From positions 124,731-188,730 of the forward strand of contig NZ_AWNK01000001.1 of NCBI RefSeq assembly GCF_000469585.1: a stretch of DNA of 64,000 bases, written 5' to 3'. Made by a program: the position numbers and the translations under genes. The notes beneath the pieces were generated by a model. It did not search any database, was not told where the DNA came from, and saw nothing but the letters and a program-made list of their open reading frames with translations. Source of the DNA: Chrysiogenes arsenatis DSM 11915. Its GTDB lineage: Bacteria > Chrysiogenota > Chrysiogenetes > Chrysiogenales > Chrysiogenaceae. Below, in pieces: positions 53,732 through 63,083 of the stretch; position 1 is the stretch's first letter; each line of letters begins with the position of its first letter.

Positions 53732-55444
53732 CTACTCTTCTTGAATAGCAATTTTCACCTTAAAGCCGTTTCCAGGGGAAGAGTCAACCGTGAATGTCAG
53801 CCGCTTTCCGTAGTAGTTTCGCAGCCGTTCATAGACGTTACTCAGCCCGACGCCAGACATATTACCAACACCCATTTCAAGTATCTGCTGACATTGTTCC
53901 TGCGGAATACCATTGCCATTATCGGAGATATTCAGCAGGAAAATGCCACTATCAATCGTGGCATCAATCGCAATATGCCAATCACCCGGAACATTCTTAA
54001 AACCGTGCGCAATGCTGTTTTCAACCAAAGGTTGAATGATAAGCTGCGGCAGATGAAAGCGAAGTGCCTGTGGGGAAATAGTAAAGACAATATGGATTTT
54101 ATCACCAAAGCGGGCTTTCTCTAGCTCAAGATAACTTTTAACAATTTCAATTTCAGAACTCAGCGGCACCGTTCCTGAGGTACTTTTAAACGTAACACGG
54201 AAAATTTCGCTCATTTTCAAGAGAAGGCGACGTGCTTTAGGCGGATCGATACGAATGAGCGACATAATAGTGTTCAGCGAATTAAAAAAGAAATGCGGGT
54301 TAATCTGCCGCTGTAAAGCCAACAGCTCCGCTTGTACCGAAAGTTCCTTATGTTTTTGCAGTTTTGCGAGTTCTATTTGGATACCGATAAGTTGTTGCAG
54401 TCCATTGATAAGCTCACGGATATACGGAGAAAAATGTCGTTCGCCCCAATTGTGCAAGATCAGCAAGCCAGTCACTTGCTCAGACGCAAACAACGGCACA
54501 TAAAGCGCGTGATACACGTATTTTTCCTGCTTCCCTTTGCGCTGAAGCTCATCACGAATAGTTACAATCTCGCCAAGTTGCATAGCCTGATGTGCATGGC
54601 GAGTGAAGAGAAACTGCCCCTTGCGACTTTCATGTAGGGTGGGCGAATCGTCGGCAATCGCCAAAATCTCCTTCCTGTCAGTGATCGCCACGCTGTCGAC
54701 CGGAATATGGCGACGGATAATCTCGCATACCCCTTGAGCCGCTTCCGGCGAAATTCCCCCTTTGAGAACAGTAATCGTGCGACTCGCAATCTGAAGCGCA
54801 TTCGATGCGGCAAAACTATGCTCTTTGTGGCGTTGCGCTTCCAGAAAATGCAGGACATACATGAGCAGCAATGCGCCGGAAAATTCAACCAGCAAGGTTG
54901 CTGGTCCACTTTTTGTGAACAAAAACAGCGCCACCGGCGAAGCAGATAAAATAGTAGGGAACAGAAGAAATTTTCCGAAACTTATCACAAAGATGTGCAT
55001 AGACGCTTTCAGCGGGTGGAAATTTCCGTGCGAACCAACCCATCCAGCGGCAAGTCCCATAGCAATACTGAGGAAGCACAGCGGAATAGCCAGCCAGTCT
55101 GCTGTGAGCAGGTGAAATATTCCCGCTGTCGTCCCCAGCGCCAACCCCATCCCGATACCGTATAAATACCCACCAGCAAGCACAAGCGCCCCATTCGAAT
55201 ACAGGTAGGTTCCGTGGTAGGGGATGGCAAGCATTTCACCAATACCAAGTACGGCGAAAAAAAACAAAAACAACCGTATATCAAAACGATTCAGGATATT
55301 ACTCGCAAACTCGCTTCGTAAAAGCGGATGTTTCCCGAGAAGTAGAATAATCGTCGCATATACCGCGCAGTGCTGCAACAAGCTCACCAGCAGATGCAGA
55401 TTCGAGAGCGGGTCTATATGGAGAACAAGATTTTGCAGCGTCAC
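53732..55444 (-). CDS. LytS/BtsS-type sensor histidine kinase
   Basis: A 570-residue kinase. Residues 1-205 hold about six helices of the 5TMR-LYT type (with NGALVLAGGYLYGIGMGLALG), followed by a GAF-like domain (about 225-355), a His_kinase domain with the phospho-acceptor in LQRQINPHFFFNSLNTI (about 388) and an HATPase (PLVENSIAHGFKN, NISDNGNGIP, GVGLSNVYERL). Such kinases pair with LytTR regulators; none is next to it. The phospholipase gene lies 20 bp upstream in the same direction, so they may be co-transcribed. Confidence 0.9.
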   Translation of the reverse strand: MTLQNLVLHIDPLSNLHLLVSLLQHCAVYATIILLLGKHPLLRSEFASNILNRFDIRLFLFFFAVLGIGEMLAIPYHGTYLYSNGALVLAGGYLYGIGMGLALGTTAGIFHLLTADWLAIPLCFLSIAMGLAAGWVGSHGNFHPLKASMHIFVISFGKFLLFPTILSASPVALFLFTKSGPATLLVEFSGALLLMYVLHFLEAQRHKEHSFAASNALQIASRTITVLKGGISPEAAQGVCEIIRRHIPVDSVAITDRKEILAIADDSPTLHESRKGQFLFTRHAHQAMQLGEIVTIRDELQRKGKQEKYVYHALYVPLFASEQVTGLLILHNWGERHFSPYIRELINGLQQLIGIQIELAKLQKHKELSVQAELLALQRQINPHFFFNSLNTIMSLIRIDPPKARRLLLKMSEIFRVTFKSTSGTVPLSSEIEIVKSYLELEKARFGDKIHIVFTISPQALRFHLPQLIIQPLVENSIAHGFKNVPGDWHIAIDATIDSGIFLLNISDNGNGIPQEQCQQILEMGVGNMSGVGLSNVYERLRNYYGKRLTFTVDSSPGNGFKVKIAIQEE

Positions 55445-55464
55445 AATATTTCCTCAGAGATAAT

Positions 55465-56448
55465 TTACCGTACTATCGAAAATCCTATCCGCAATTGTGT
55501 ATCTTTATCAAGGTTGTAATCGAGCAAACTTTCACCATGTCCAGTGAAAAGTTGAAAGTGCAAAAAACCACCCGTACGGGCAAACAGTGGTCGACGCAAC
55601 GGATACGAAAGGTCAAACTGCCCACTGCCACGCCCACTTGTACCTATATTCAACTTGGTTGACAGTATCCACCCCTCCTCGTTGCCGTAGCGAACTACCC
55701 AGTCCGCATATCCACGATAGCGTTGAATATCAGCGTTGTCTTCTTTTTCGAGATAGAGATAGAATTTTGGAGCAAACGCCAGTGATCGCCCATCGCGAAA
55801 CGTTGTGTGCCAGACAGGCTGGGCAAAAATTGTGTTCGTACTCCGGGAGCTTTCGCCATCCTTGCCATTCGATTCGTGTTCAAAACCACCGCGCAATAGA
55901 TTGGGCGTCAACCCTTTCCCCTGCGAAGCTCCTTGCCAGAAAAAGCTTGGACGGTAGCTCGTGTCGTGAAAGGGAGCCGATTCTGCGCCGATGTTCCAGA
56001 GCGATGTTTGTGTGTACCCTAGATACATGCCTGCTAACGGCGGAAACCATTCGACTGGCAAACTATCCGGATCGAGAAGGCGATACTTGAAACTCAATTG
56101 AAAACGTGAATTCAAATCCCGCATCCCCCCCACCGTAAAGTACAGTGGTTCATGCGTGGTAAATGCCGGTTCATCGACTGGCATAAACAGGTATTCCGTC
56201 GTTTCCGTAGTATCAGCAGCAGGCGACCCGGCACCGTCCAGTGCGACACGTTCTGACGTAGCCAGAGCATGTGCTGGGAAAGCCAACAAAACAATGATCA
56301 AACACCAGAACAGAGCGGGTGTGCTTGGATGGCGCACGGTGCACCTCATTTCAGTAATTTTACGCATATGTTTGATCATGAAACATAGAGTGCTCCCGAC
56401 TGTCCAGCAAAATTTTAGGAGAGTACGCGCTGCTGAATGATCGGTCAT
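55465..56448 (-). CDS. pldA: Outer-membrane phospholipase A
   Basis: A predicted OmpLA barrel of up to 327 residues. The catalytic His-x-Ser is in GGFEHESNGKDGESSR (about 193-195) and the partner Asn lies in RSTN, as in E. coli PldA. The export signal is the hydrophobic core LFWCLIIVLLAFPAHALA. Thus three starts are possible: ATG 56448 (AGGAG four bases upstream), 56367 and 56349; the last two give a more normal signal peptide. The enzyme hydrolyses phospholipids that reach the outer leaflet when the membrane is disturbed. It diverges from the hyf operon. Confidence 0.87.
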   Translation of the reverse strand: MTDHSAARTLLKFCWTVGSTLCFMIKHMRKITEMRCTVRHPSTPALFWCLIIVLLAFPAHALATSERVALDGAGSPAADTTETTEYLFMPVDEPAFTTHEPLYFTVGGMRDLNSRFQLSFKYRLLDPDSLPVEWFPPLAGMYLGYTQTSLWNIGAESAPFHDTSYRPSFFWQGASQGKGLTPNLLRGGFEHESNGKDGESSRSTNTIFAQPVWHTTFRDGRSLAFAPKFYLYLEKEDNADIQRYRGYADWVVRYGNEEGWILSTKLNIGTSGRGSGQFDLSYPLRRPLFARTGGFLHFQLFTGHGESLLDYNLDKDTQLRIGFSIVR

Positions 56449-56481
56449 GCTGCTCCTGCTTGTTTTGGTTCATTCTCCCTC

Positions 56482-56546
56482 TTGACTTTTCTCGCGCTGA
56501 GCGCAAGAATCGCCATCTAGTTCTTATTCAAAAGATGTTCTATAAT
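56482..56546 (+). promoter_or_regulatory. Promoter region of the hyf operon with palindromic operator
   Basis: TTGACT (56482-56487), 17 bp and AAGAAT (56505-56510) form one candidate promoter. Its spacer holds a near-perfect inverted repeat, TTCTCGCGCT at 56489-56498 and AGCGCAAGAA at 56500-56509 (9 of 10 pairs), suited to a dimeric repressor. A second candidate has a perfect -10 TATAAT (56541-56546) with a poor -35. GAGGGAA follows just before the first gene. Confidence 0.5.
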
Positions 56547-56575
56547 TTCTTCAGAGAGGCGGGATAAAGAGGGAA

Positions 56576-58549
56576 ATGATTCTTGAAATGGTCATTTTCA
56601 GCGCGTTGTTGTTCGCTTTTTCGGGTATTCCAGGACTCTGTTTTTGGAATGCGTCAGCGGCTCGGCAACGCCAAGCTGAAACGATGTCTCTCTGTATTGC
56701 CCTTCTTGGCTCGGCGTGCGGCTTGGCTGCTATCGTTGCTTTTTTTGTATGCGACTCTTCGGCGCTATCACTCCCCATTGCAACCTTCCCGTGGTTTTCC
56801 CTCGATGCGATTGCGGCATTTTTTCTCCTTTCGCTCTTCTTTGTCGGCGGAATGTGCAGCTGGTATGGCTGGGGGTATTTTTCGGTAACCACAGAAGGAA
56901 ACAACGCCCACACGCTCCGCTTTACACTTGGAATGTTACTTGGCAGCATGGTGATGATATTCATTAGCGCCCATGCAATGCTCTTTCTGATTATGTGGGA
57001 AGTGATGGCACTGGCGGCGTTTTTCCTGATTATGACACTGCGCCACCGCGATAACGGAGTAGAGCGAGCCGGTTTTGTCTATTTGGCAGCGACCCACACC
57101 GGAACGCTGAGTTTAATCGCCCTTTTTGCCCTGATGGGGGCAGAACAGGGACATTGGTTTTTCCCCGCCGAGCCGCTGCTCTTAGCAGGATACGCCGCGC
57201 CGGTACTTTTGCTGACTGGGTTATTTGGCTTTGGTCTAAAAGCAGGGTTGATGCCGCTGCATATCTGGCTCCCCAGTGCGCATGCGTCCGCTCCAAGTCA
57301 TATTTCGGCGCTCCTTTCTGGCGTGGTGATTAAATCTGGGATTTACGGATTGATTCGACTGAATGATTGGGTCGCAGTTATTCCACCGTGGTGGGGCTGG
57401 ACATTGCTGGTTCTCGGCGCATTTTCGGCATTTTTTGGTGTCGCCTACGCGCTAGCACAACACGACATCAAACGATTGCTGGCCTATCACAGCGTAGAAA
57501 ACATCGGTATCATCCTCATCGGGGTAGCGCTTTTTTATCTCGGGCGAATTTATGATCATCCTGCCATGCAGATTTTCGGGCTGGCGGGCGCCTTATTGCA
57601 CGTGCTGAATCATGGTCTCTTTAAGTCTTTGCTTTTCCTGAGTGCCGGTTCCGTTATTCATATGGGGCAGACGCGCGAGATCAATGCGTATGGCGGCGTG
57701 TTGCGGCATGCTCCATGGACAGGAATTGCCTTTCTTGGTGGCGCAGCTTCCATTTGCGCGCTGCCACCGCTCAATGGATTTATTAGCGAGTGGTTTGTCT
57801 ACCTTGGTCTCTTTGAAACGCTCACCTATTCACACGCTATCTCACTTCCTGCGTTGTTGGCCGCTGGTATCCTAGCGATGGCAGGCGCATTGGCACTGGC
57901 CTGTTTCGTGAAAGTGTTCGGCACCGTATTTCTTGGCGAATCGCGCCAGATTGCTCCCGAAAAGCTGCACGATCCGGGCTGGAGTATGCGCCTGCCGATG
58001 GGACTGCTCACGCTGGCGTGTGTGCTGATTGGGCTGTTGCCATCACTCCTAGTGAACCCGTTGCTTATAGCGACCAATGACGTCACTGGAGTGCTGGCGG
58101 CAATCACCTCGTCGTTAACATGGTTCAGCGTTACAGGGCTACTCGTGTGGGGTGTGGCGGGGATAGCAATCTGGTGGCTGGTACGTCGGGCGCGTTATGC
58201 TCCGCGCAGCTCGACTTGGGGCTGCGGCTATCTTCATCCGACGGTGCGCATGCAATACACCGCGTCATCATTCGCCCAAACGTTGGTTCATCTGTTCCGC
58301 TGGGGAGTCGGCTTTCACCGTTCCCGTGGCGTTGCCGAAGGGGTGTTGCCCGCCGCTATAGCATTCCATACAGAGTCACACGATAAAATTTTGGATAGCG
58401 TACTCCTTCCGACTACGGGCCAATTCCAGCGCGGATGCAGTGCGATTAAATCGTGGTTAACGCGGGGATTTGTTGGGATCTACTTGCTCTACATTGCGTT
58501 AACGCTTGCTGCTTTGCTCTTTTGGACGTTCTGGGGAGGGGTCGCATGA
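56576..58549 (+). CDS. hyfB: Proton-pumping-type membrane subunit HyfB (NuoL/M/N-like)
   Basis: A 657-residue antiporter-like subunit, the size of HyfB/HycC (about 670). About fifteen helices are seen; the conserved Glu is in LIMWEVMALAAF (about 142), and the lysines and His expected of the channel are in GFGLKAGLMPLHIWLPSAHASAPSHISALLSGVVIKSGIYG and YHSVENIGII. It takes part in proton or sodium translocation. It overlaps the next gene by 4 bp. It opens a six-gene operon in the order B-C-E-F-G-(H-I); HyfA and HyfD are lacking. Confidence 0.9.
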   Translation: MILEMVIFSALLFAFSGIPGLCFWNASAARQRQAETMSLCIALLGSACGLAAIVAFFVCDSSALSLPIATFPWFSLDAIAAFFLLSLFFVGGMCSWYGWGYFSVTTEGNNAHTLRFTLGMLLGSMVMIFISAHAMLFLIMWEVMALAAFFLIMTLRHRDNGVERAGFVYLAATHTGTLSLIALFALMGAEQGHWFFPAEPLLLAGYAAPVLLLTGLFGFGLKAGLMPLHIWLPSAHASAPSHISALLSGVVIKSGIYGLIRLNDWVAVIPPWWGWTLLVLGAFSAFFGVAYALAQHDIKRLLAYHSVENIGIILIGVALFYLGRIYDHPAMQIFGLAGALLHVLNHGLFKSLLFLSAGSVIHMGQTREINAYGGVLRHAPWTGIAFLGGAASICALPPLNGFISEWFVYLGLFETLTYSHAISLPALLAAGILAMAGALALACFVKVFGTVFLGESRQIAPEKLHDPGWSMRLPMGLLTLACVLIGLLPSLLVNPLLIATNDVTGVLAAITSSLTWFSVTGLLVWGVAGIAIWWLVRRARYAPRSSTWGCGYLHPTVRMQYTASSFAQTLVHLFRWGVGFHRSRGVAEGVLPAAIAFHTESHDKILDSVLLPTTGQFQRGCSAIKSWLTRGFVGIYLLYIALTLAALLFWTFWGGVA

Positions 58550-59463
58550 TACTCGCTCGCATCGTCTTACATCTGACCCTTCTGCTGCTGTTTGCACCGC
58601 TGCTCTTAGGCATCATCAATAAAACAAAGGCATTTTTTGCGGGACGTTATGGTGCACCATTCCTGCAACCGTATTTCGATATCTGGAAATTGTGGCACAA
58701 AGGGATGGTAATCAGTCGCGTGACGACATGGATTTTCCAAACAGGCCCAGTGCTCGGCTTCTTTGTGCCGTTACTGGCGGTGCTATTCTTACCACTAGGG
58801 CCGCTTGACGCACCGTTTTCTTTCCAAGGCGATGTGATCCTTTTTCTTTACCTATTCGCTCTGGCACGTTTCTTTGTGGCAACAGCCGCCCTTGATACCG
58901 GTTCGAGTTTTGAAGCCATGGGTGCCGCTCGTGAAGTGAGCTACGCATCACTGGTCGAACCAACGCTGCTCTTTTGCCTGATGACGCTGATTCTCCTCGC
59001 TGGTGATTCGTCGTTGGGCGCCATGTACAATCACGCGGTAATTCGCGCTGGTTGGGAACACCACACCGCTTCGCTTGGGGTACTCTCTTTTTGCCTGTTT
59101 GTTGTGATGCTGGTAGAGAGTTGCCGCATCCCGTTCGACGACCCCAATACCCATTTAGAACTTACCATGATTCACGAAGTTATGGTGCTTGATCATAGTG
59201 GCCCCTCCTTTGCGCTGGTATTGCACGGCGCTGCCATGAAGCTCTTTGTACTCGCAGCCTTAGTCGGAAATATTGCCTTTCCATGGCGCACGGATCAGTT
59301 GGTTTTCGATACCCTTCTCTTCCTCGTCGGCATGATGGCGATAGCCGTGTTGGTCGGGGCAGTTGAATCAACCATTGCTCGACTGCGTTTGATCAGAATT
59401 CCGCAAGTTTTAATTGGCATCATGGCGATCAGCATCGTTGCCTGCATGTTGTTGATGAGGTGA
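58546..59463 (+). CDS. hyfC: Membrane subunit HyfC (NuoH-like)
   Basis: A 305-residue membrane subunit with about eight helices, equivalent to HycD/HyfC and NuoH, the subunit that links the Fe-S arm to the antiporter part. Motifs are GIINKTKAFFAGRYGAPFLQPYFD near the start, the Glu in SFEAMGAAREVSYASLVEP and the segment ESCRIPFDDPNTHLELTMIHEVMVLDHSGP, which is highly conserved. ATG 58546 follows GGAGGGG and overlaps HyfB (ATGA). Confidence 0.92.
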   Translation: MILARIVLHLTLLLLFAPLLLGIINKTKAFFAGRYGAPFLQPYFDIWKLWHKGMVISRVTTWIFQTGPVLGFFVPLLAVLFLPLGPLDAPFSFQGDVILFLYLFALARFFVATAALDTGSSFEAMGAAREVSYASLVEPTLLFCLMTLILLAGDSSLGAMYNHAVIRAGWEHHTASLGVLSFCLFVVMLVESCRIPFDDPNTHLELTMIHEVMVLDHSGPSFALVLHGAAMKLFVLAALVGNIAFPWRTDQLVFDTLLFLVGMMAIAVLVGAVESTIARLRLIRIPQVLIGIMAISIVACMLLMR

Positions 59464-59466
59464 ATC

Positions 59467-60105
59467 ATGACGTCATTTGCTGAACTGCTGCTGCTGAGTG
59501 TCCTGCTGATAAATTTTCTTTTGCTCGGATCTTCGCGTCTTGGCGCACTGATACGTGCGGTTGCGCTACAGGGGGTGGTGCTGGCAGTGCTCGTGTTGGT
59601 TAGCCAAGGGATAAGTCTTCACAGCGTCTCGCTCGCCACAATTGCGCTCGCCCTCAAAGGGGTGATTATTCCATGGTATCTTTCCCGCGCGATGGCCGAT
59701 ATTAAAATCCGGCGTGAAGTGGAACCGGTGATTGGTTACATCCCTACGTTGCTGCTGGGAGCAGTTATTACCGCTCTTGCCTTTCTTTTTGCGCAATCGT
59801 TGCCACTCATTGATGCCCATGCCACTTCGCTGTTAATACCGACGGCTCTTGCGGTACTTGGAACCGGTTTTTTGTTACTGATTACGCGGCGCAAGGCGAT
59901 TACGCAAGTTGTGGGGTATCTCGTTTTTGAAAATGGAGTTTTTCTGATTGGTCTCCTACTGGTTGATGCGATTCCGCTGGCAATCGAAGCGGGTATTTTG
60001 CTTGACGTTTTAGTGGGTGTATTTGTGATGGGAATTGTGATGAACCATATCAACCGCGAGTTTTCGTCGATCAATACCGAAAACCTCTGTTCGTTGAGGG
60101 ATTGA
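59467..60105 (+). CDS. hyfE: Hydrogenase-4 component E (HyfE)-like membrane protein
   Basis: A 212-residue protein with six or seven helices. Its beginning (LLLLSVLLINFLLLGSSRLGALIRAVALQGVVLAVLVL) and the segment VVGYLVFENGVFLIGLLL place it with HyfE, which resembles NuoK with extra helices. It lies 3 bp after hyfC and 1 bp before hyfF. It carries part of the ion path of the complex. Confidence 0.88.
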   Translation: MTSFAELLLLSVLLINFLLLGSSRLGALIRAVALQGVVLAVLVLVSQGISLHSVSLATIALALKGVIIPWYLSRAMADIKIRREVEPVIGYIPTLLLGAVITALAFLFAQSLPLIDAHATSLLIPTALAVLGTGFLLLITRRKAITQVVGYLVFENGVFLIGLLLVDAIPLAIEAGILLDVLVGVFVMGIVMNHINREFSSINTENLCSLRD

Positions 60106-60106
60106 T

Positions 60107-61546
60107 ATGTGGATATACCTCCTTATCCTGCTGCCATTACTCTTTTCAGTGCTCGTACTGACCGTCCCTTCCTTTCAGTTTCGCTCGTGGCTGCTCCTGC
60201 TCAGCGGGCTCCTTTTTGCCGGGATTGGTGTGCCGCTGGCGCTTGGTCTACTCCCTGCCGAAGTGGATACCCTGTGGATTGGCCTTGATCCGCTCGGGCA
60301 GGTTGTCTTATTCGCCACGTCACTATTGTTTGCCATGTGCGCGTGGTACGCGGTGGAGTATCTGGCCTATCGTCAGGAACGGGGCAATCGGATCTTTATT
60401 TTTTGTCTGCTAATTTTTCAAAGTTCCATGATGCTGGCAATTGTGTCGCGTCATTTGGGATTACTGTGGTTTGCCGTTGAAGCTACGACCATCGCCAGTG
60501 CGCCACTGATTTACTACAACCGCAATAGCCGCTCTATTGAAGCGACATGGAAATATATGCTGATTTGTTCGGTAGGAATTGCACTCGCCATGCTTGGCAT
60601 CCTCTTTATCGGCTATAGCGCTTTGCACGCGCAATTACCAACGGTGCTTATTCTCGACGAACTGCTGCATCATGCGGCAGCGCTCTCGCCGCCATGGCTC
60701 TTGGCGGGATATGTATTTATGCTTGTCGGATTCGGCACGAAAATGGGACTTGCGCCACTCCACAGTTGGAAGCCCGATGCCTATGGCGAAGCTTCTGGGC
60801 TCGTTGGCGCGCTGCTAGCGGGCGGCCTGACAAGCGTCGCGTTTCTGGCAATTTTACGCGGAGTACAGCTAATGAATGCCGCAGGACAAATGGCAACGGC
60901 ACAGCAAACACTACTCGCCTTGGGACTTCTTTCGTTAGTGGTGGCAGCCATTTTTGTGATGCGCCAGCCTGACTTCAAACGGATGCTCGCCTATTCAAGC
61001 GTCGAACACGTCGGAATTTTGGCCATTTCGGTTGCCATTGGTGGCGCGGCACTTTTTGGCGGGATGATTCATCTGATCGGCAACGCGCTTGTCAAAGGGA
61101 CGCTTTTTCTGGCAGCAGGGAATATTCATCGCCGTTTTGGCAGCAAACACCTTTCGCAAGTACGTGGCGCATTGGCCGTCCTGCCTATGTCAGGTGCGAT
61201 TTTCATTGCCGGCTTCTTCGCCGTCACCGGAACACCCCCAGCAGCACTTTTCTTCAGCGAATTCACCATTGTCCGCGCCATATTCAGCGCTGATAAACCT
61301 CTGATCGCACTGGTTTTTCTGGCCACGCTAGCGATAGTCTTCATCGGGATGGCGCAAACGGTTTTCCGGATGTCGTTTGGCAATGCCGATGCCAGTGTAG
61401 CCGAAAATCCCTATCGTGATTCGTGGCGCACAACACTGCCACCATTGCTGCTGCTTCTCGCAACCATCACACTCGGTATCTATCAGCCCGAACCGCTGGT
61501 GGCATTGCTGTATCAAGCCGCTGCCTTGCTAGGAGGTAGCGCATGA
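60107..61546 (+). CDS. hyfF: Antiporter-like membrane subunit HyfF (NuoM/N-like)
   Basis: A 479-residue second antiporter-type subunit with about fourteen helices. Conserved channel parts: Glu in LLWFAVEATTIASAPLIYY (about 125), Lys in WKYMLICSVGIALAM, GFGTKMGLAPLHSWKPDAYGEASGLVGALLAGG and YSSVEHVGILA. Together with HyfB it makes two ion-translocating modules in the complex. It overlaps the large subunit by 4 bp. Confidence 0.9.
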   Translation: MWIYLLILLPLLFSVLVLTVPSFQFRSWLLLLSGLLFAGIGVPLALGLLPAEVDTLWIGLDPLGQVVLFATSLLFAMCAWYAVEYLAYRQERGNRIFIFCLLIFQSSMMLAIVSRHLGLLWFAVEATTIASAPLIYYNRNSRSIEATWKYMLICSVGIALAMLGILFIGYSALHAQLPTVLILDELLHHAAALSPPWLLAGYVFMLVGFGTKMGLAPLHSWKPDAYGEASGLVGALLAGGLTSVAFLAILRGVQLMNAAGQMATAQQTLLALGLLSLVVAAIFVMRQPDFKRMLAYSSVEHVGILAISVAIGGAALFGGMIHLIGNALVKGTLFLAAGNIHRRFGSKHLSQVRGALAVLPMSGAIFIAGFFAVTGTPPAALFFSEFTIVRAIFSADKPLIALVFLATLAIVFIGMAQTVFRMSFGNADASVAENPYRDSWRTTLPPLLLLLATITLGIYQPEPLVALLYQAAALLGGSA

Positions 61547-63069
61547 GTAGCTTTATCCCGTACTGGAACGGTGTGGCCATCCCACGCCAGTCGGTTCCCG
61601 TTACGGCTTACGCCACATTTAGCGAAGTGATGCGAATCATGATCAGCGAAGGGGCGCGCGTGTTAGCCTATTTTGTCGCACCACGCTCAAAGAGCGACGA
61701 GTTTCAACTCTTTGCCCTGCTCCACACCGGCGAAACAACGCTAGAAATTGGCTCGACCATCATCGGGCAATGTTTTGATTCACTGGCCGCCGATATACCA
61801 CAACTGCAATTGTTTGAAAGGGAAATCGCCGAACAATACGGACTAGAACCACTCGGCCACCCGTGGTTAAAACCAGTGCGCTTTCATGCGTCCTGGCGTA
61901 CAGGAGCCGATGTGTGGCATCGTCCGGCTGGTCATCCCAGTGTTGGCGAAATGGCGTATTATCACGTGACGGGGCACGATATTCACGAAGTTGCTGTTGG
62001 TCCCGTACACGCAGGGGTCATTGAACCGGGGCATTTCCGCTTCCAGTGTTATGGGGAGGAAGTACTGCACCTTGAAATTTCACTTGGCTACCAACACCGC
62101 GATGCCGAACGATTGATTGAAAGGAACGGGGTATCAACCCTGAGTTTGTGGCAAGCGCAAACGCTGGCAGGAGATACCACCATTGGCCACGGTACCGCAT
62201 GGTGCGCGCTGGTAGAGGCGTTAAGTCATGCTGAAATTTCGCCGCGTGCCGCAACGATCCGTGCTATCGCGCTTGAATTCGAACGGCTTGCCAACCATGT
62301 TGGCGATATCGGCGCGTTGGCAGGCGACGTGGGATTCCTCCCAGTGGCATCATTCAATGGACGTCTGCGTGGCGATTACCTGAACCTCACAGCGGCACTC
62401 TGCGGGAACCGCTTTGGTCGCGGACTATTGCGGCCTGGTGGGGTACAGCACGACATTTCTGACGGGTTGGCAGGAACGATATTGGCAACACTATCGACTG
62501 TCGGGCGCGACACACACGGGTCGCTCGACCTCTTTTTTGAAACACCATCGGTATTGGGACGATTAGAGCGGGTTGGCGTTGTCAGCGAGCACGCAGCTCG
62601 CGAACTCGGGTTAGTGGGAATGGCGGCGCGGGCAAGTGGCATTCGTGGCGATGCACGCAGTGACTTTCCTCTCTATGAGTCAATGCGACTACAAGCAGGT
62701 GAAGCGGCTACAGCGAGCGGTGGCGACGTGTTTGCGCGCGCTAGCATTCGGCAGCAAGAAATCACCACCAGCCTGAAACGCATCGAGGGTGCCTTACAGA
62801 AACTCCCCGGTGGCGCGCTTTGCGTGGCAGATGCGCCGCTCATATTGCAACCCGAACAGATTGCCTGCACCTTGGTTGAAGGGTGGCGCGGAGTCGTCGT
62901 GCATGTCGGACTGACGGATGAACATGGCAAGTGGGCTCGGTATAAAGTGGTCGATCCGTCATTTCACAATTGGAGCGGACTGGCAATGGCACTACGCAAC
63001 GAAGAAATTTCTGATTTTCCACTGTGCAATAAGAGTTTTAACTTGTCGTACTGTGGGCACGATTTATAG
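61543..63069 (+). CDS. hyfG: NuoCD/HyfG-like large subunit lacking the [NiFe] ligands (Ehr-type)
   Basis: A 508-residue protein: residues 1-160 are NuoC-like (FEREIAEQYGLEPLGHPWLKP), the rest is the hydrogenase-3/4 large subunit fold (GPVHAGVIEPGHFRF, LEISLGYQHRDAERLIE). In [NiFe] enzymes the first ligand motif is R-x-C-G-x-C-x3-H; here it reads AGDTTIGH (209-216), so both Cys are gone while the His is kept. The second motif, D-P-C-x2-C, is replaced by DFPLCNKSF near 491 with one Cys. It therefore should not bind NiFe. This fits energy-converting hydrogenase-related (Ehr) complexes, whose electron partner is unknown. Confidence 0.88.
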   Translation: MSSFIPYWNGVAIPRQSVPVTAYATFSEVMRIMISEGARVLAYFVAPRSKSDEFQLFALLHTGETTLEIGSTIIGQCFDSLAADIPQLQLFEREIAEQYGLEPLGHPWLKPVRFHASWRTGADVWHRPAGHPSVGEMAYYHVTGHDIHEVAVGPVHAGVIEPGHFRFQCYGEEVLHLEISLGYQHRDAERLIERNGVSTLSLWQAQTLAGDTTIGHGTAWCALVEALSHAEISPRAATIRAIALEFERLANHVGDIGALAGDVGFLPVASFNGRLRGDYLNLTAALCGNRFGRGLLRPGGVQHDISDGLAGTILATLSTVGRDTHGSLDLFFETPSVLGRLERVGVVSEHAARELGLVGMAARASGIRGDARSDFPLYESMRLQAGEAATASGGDVFARASIRQQEITTSLKRIEGALQKLPGGALCVADAPLILQPEQIACTLVEGWRGVVVHVGLTDEHGKWARYKVVDPSFHNWSGLAMALRNEEISDFPLCNKSFNLSYCGHDL

Positions 63070-63083
63070 GGAAAGGTGACTGT

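Noticed and set aside
61543-63069. True [NiFe] hydrogenase large subunit
   Set aside because: Both Cys of the first ligand motif are missing and the C-terminal motif has only one Cys.
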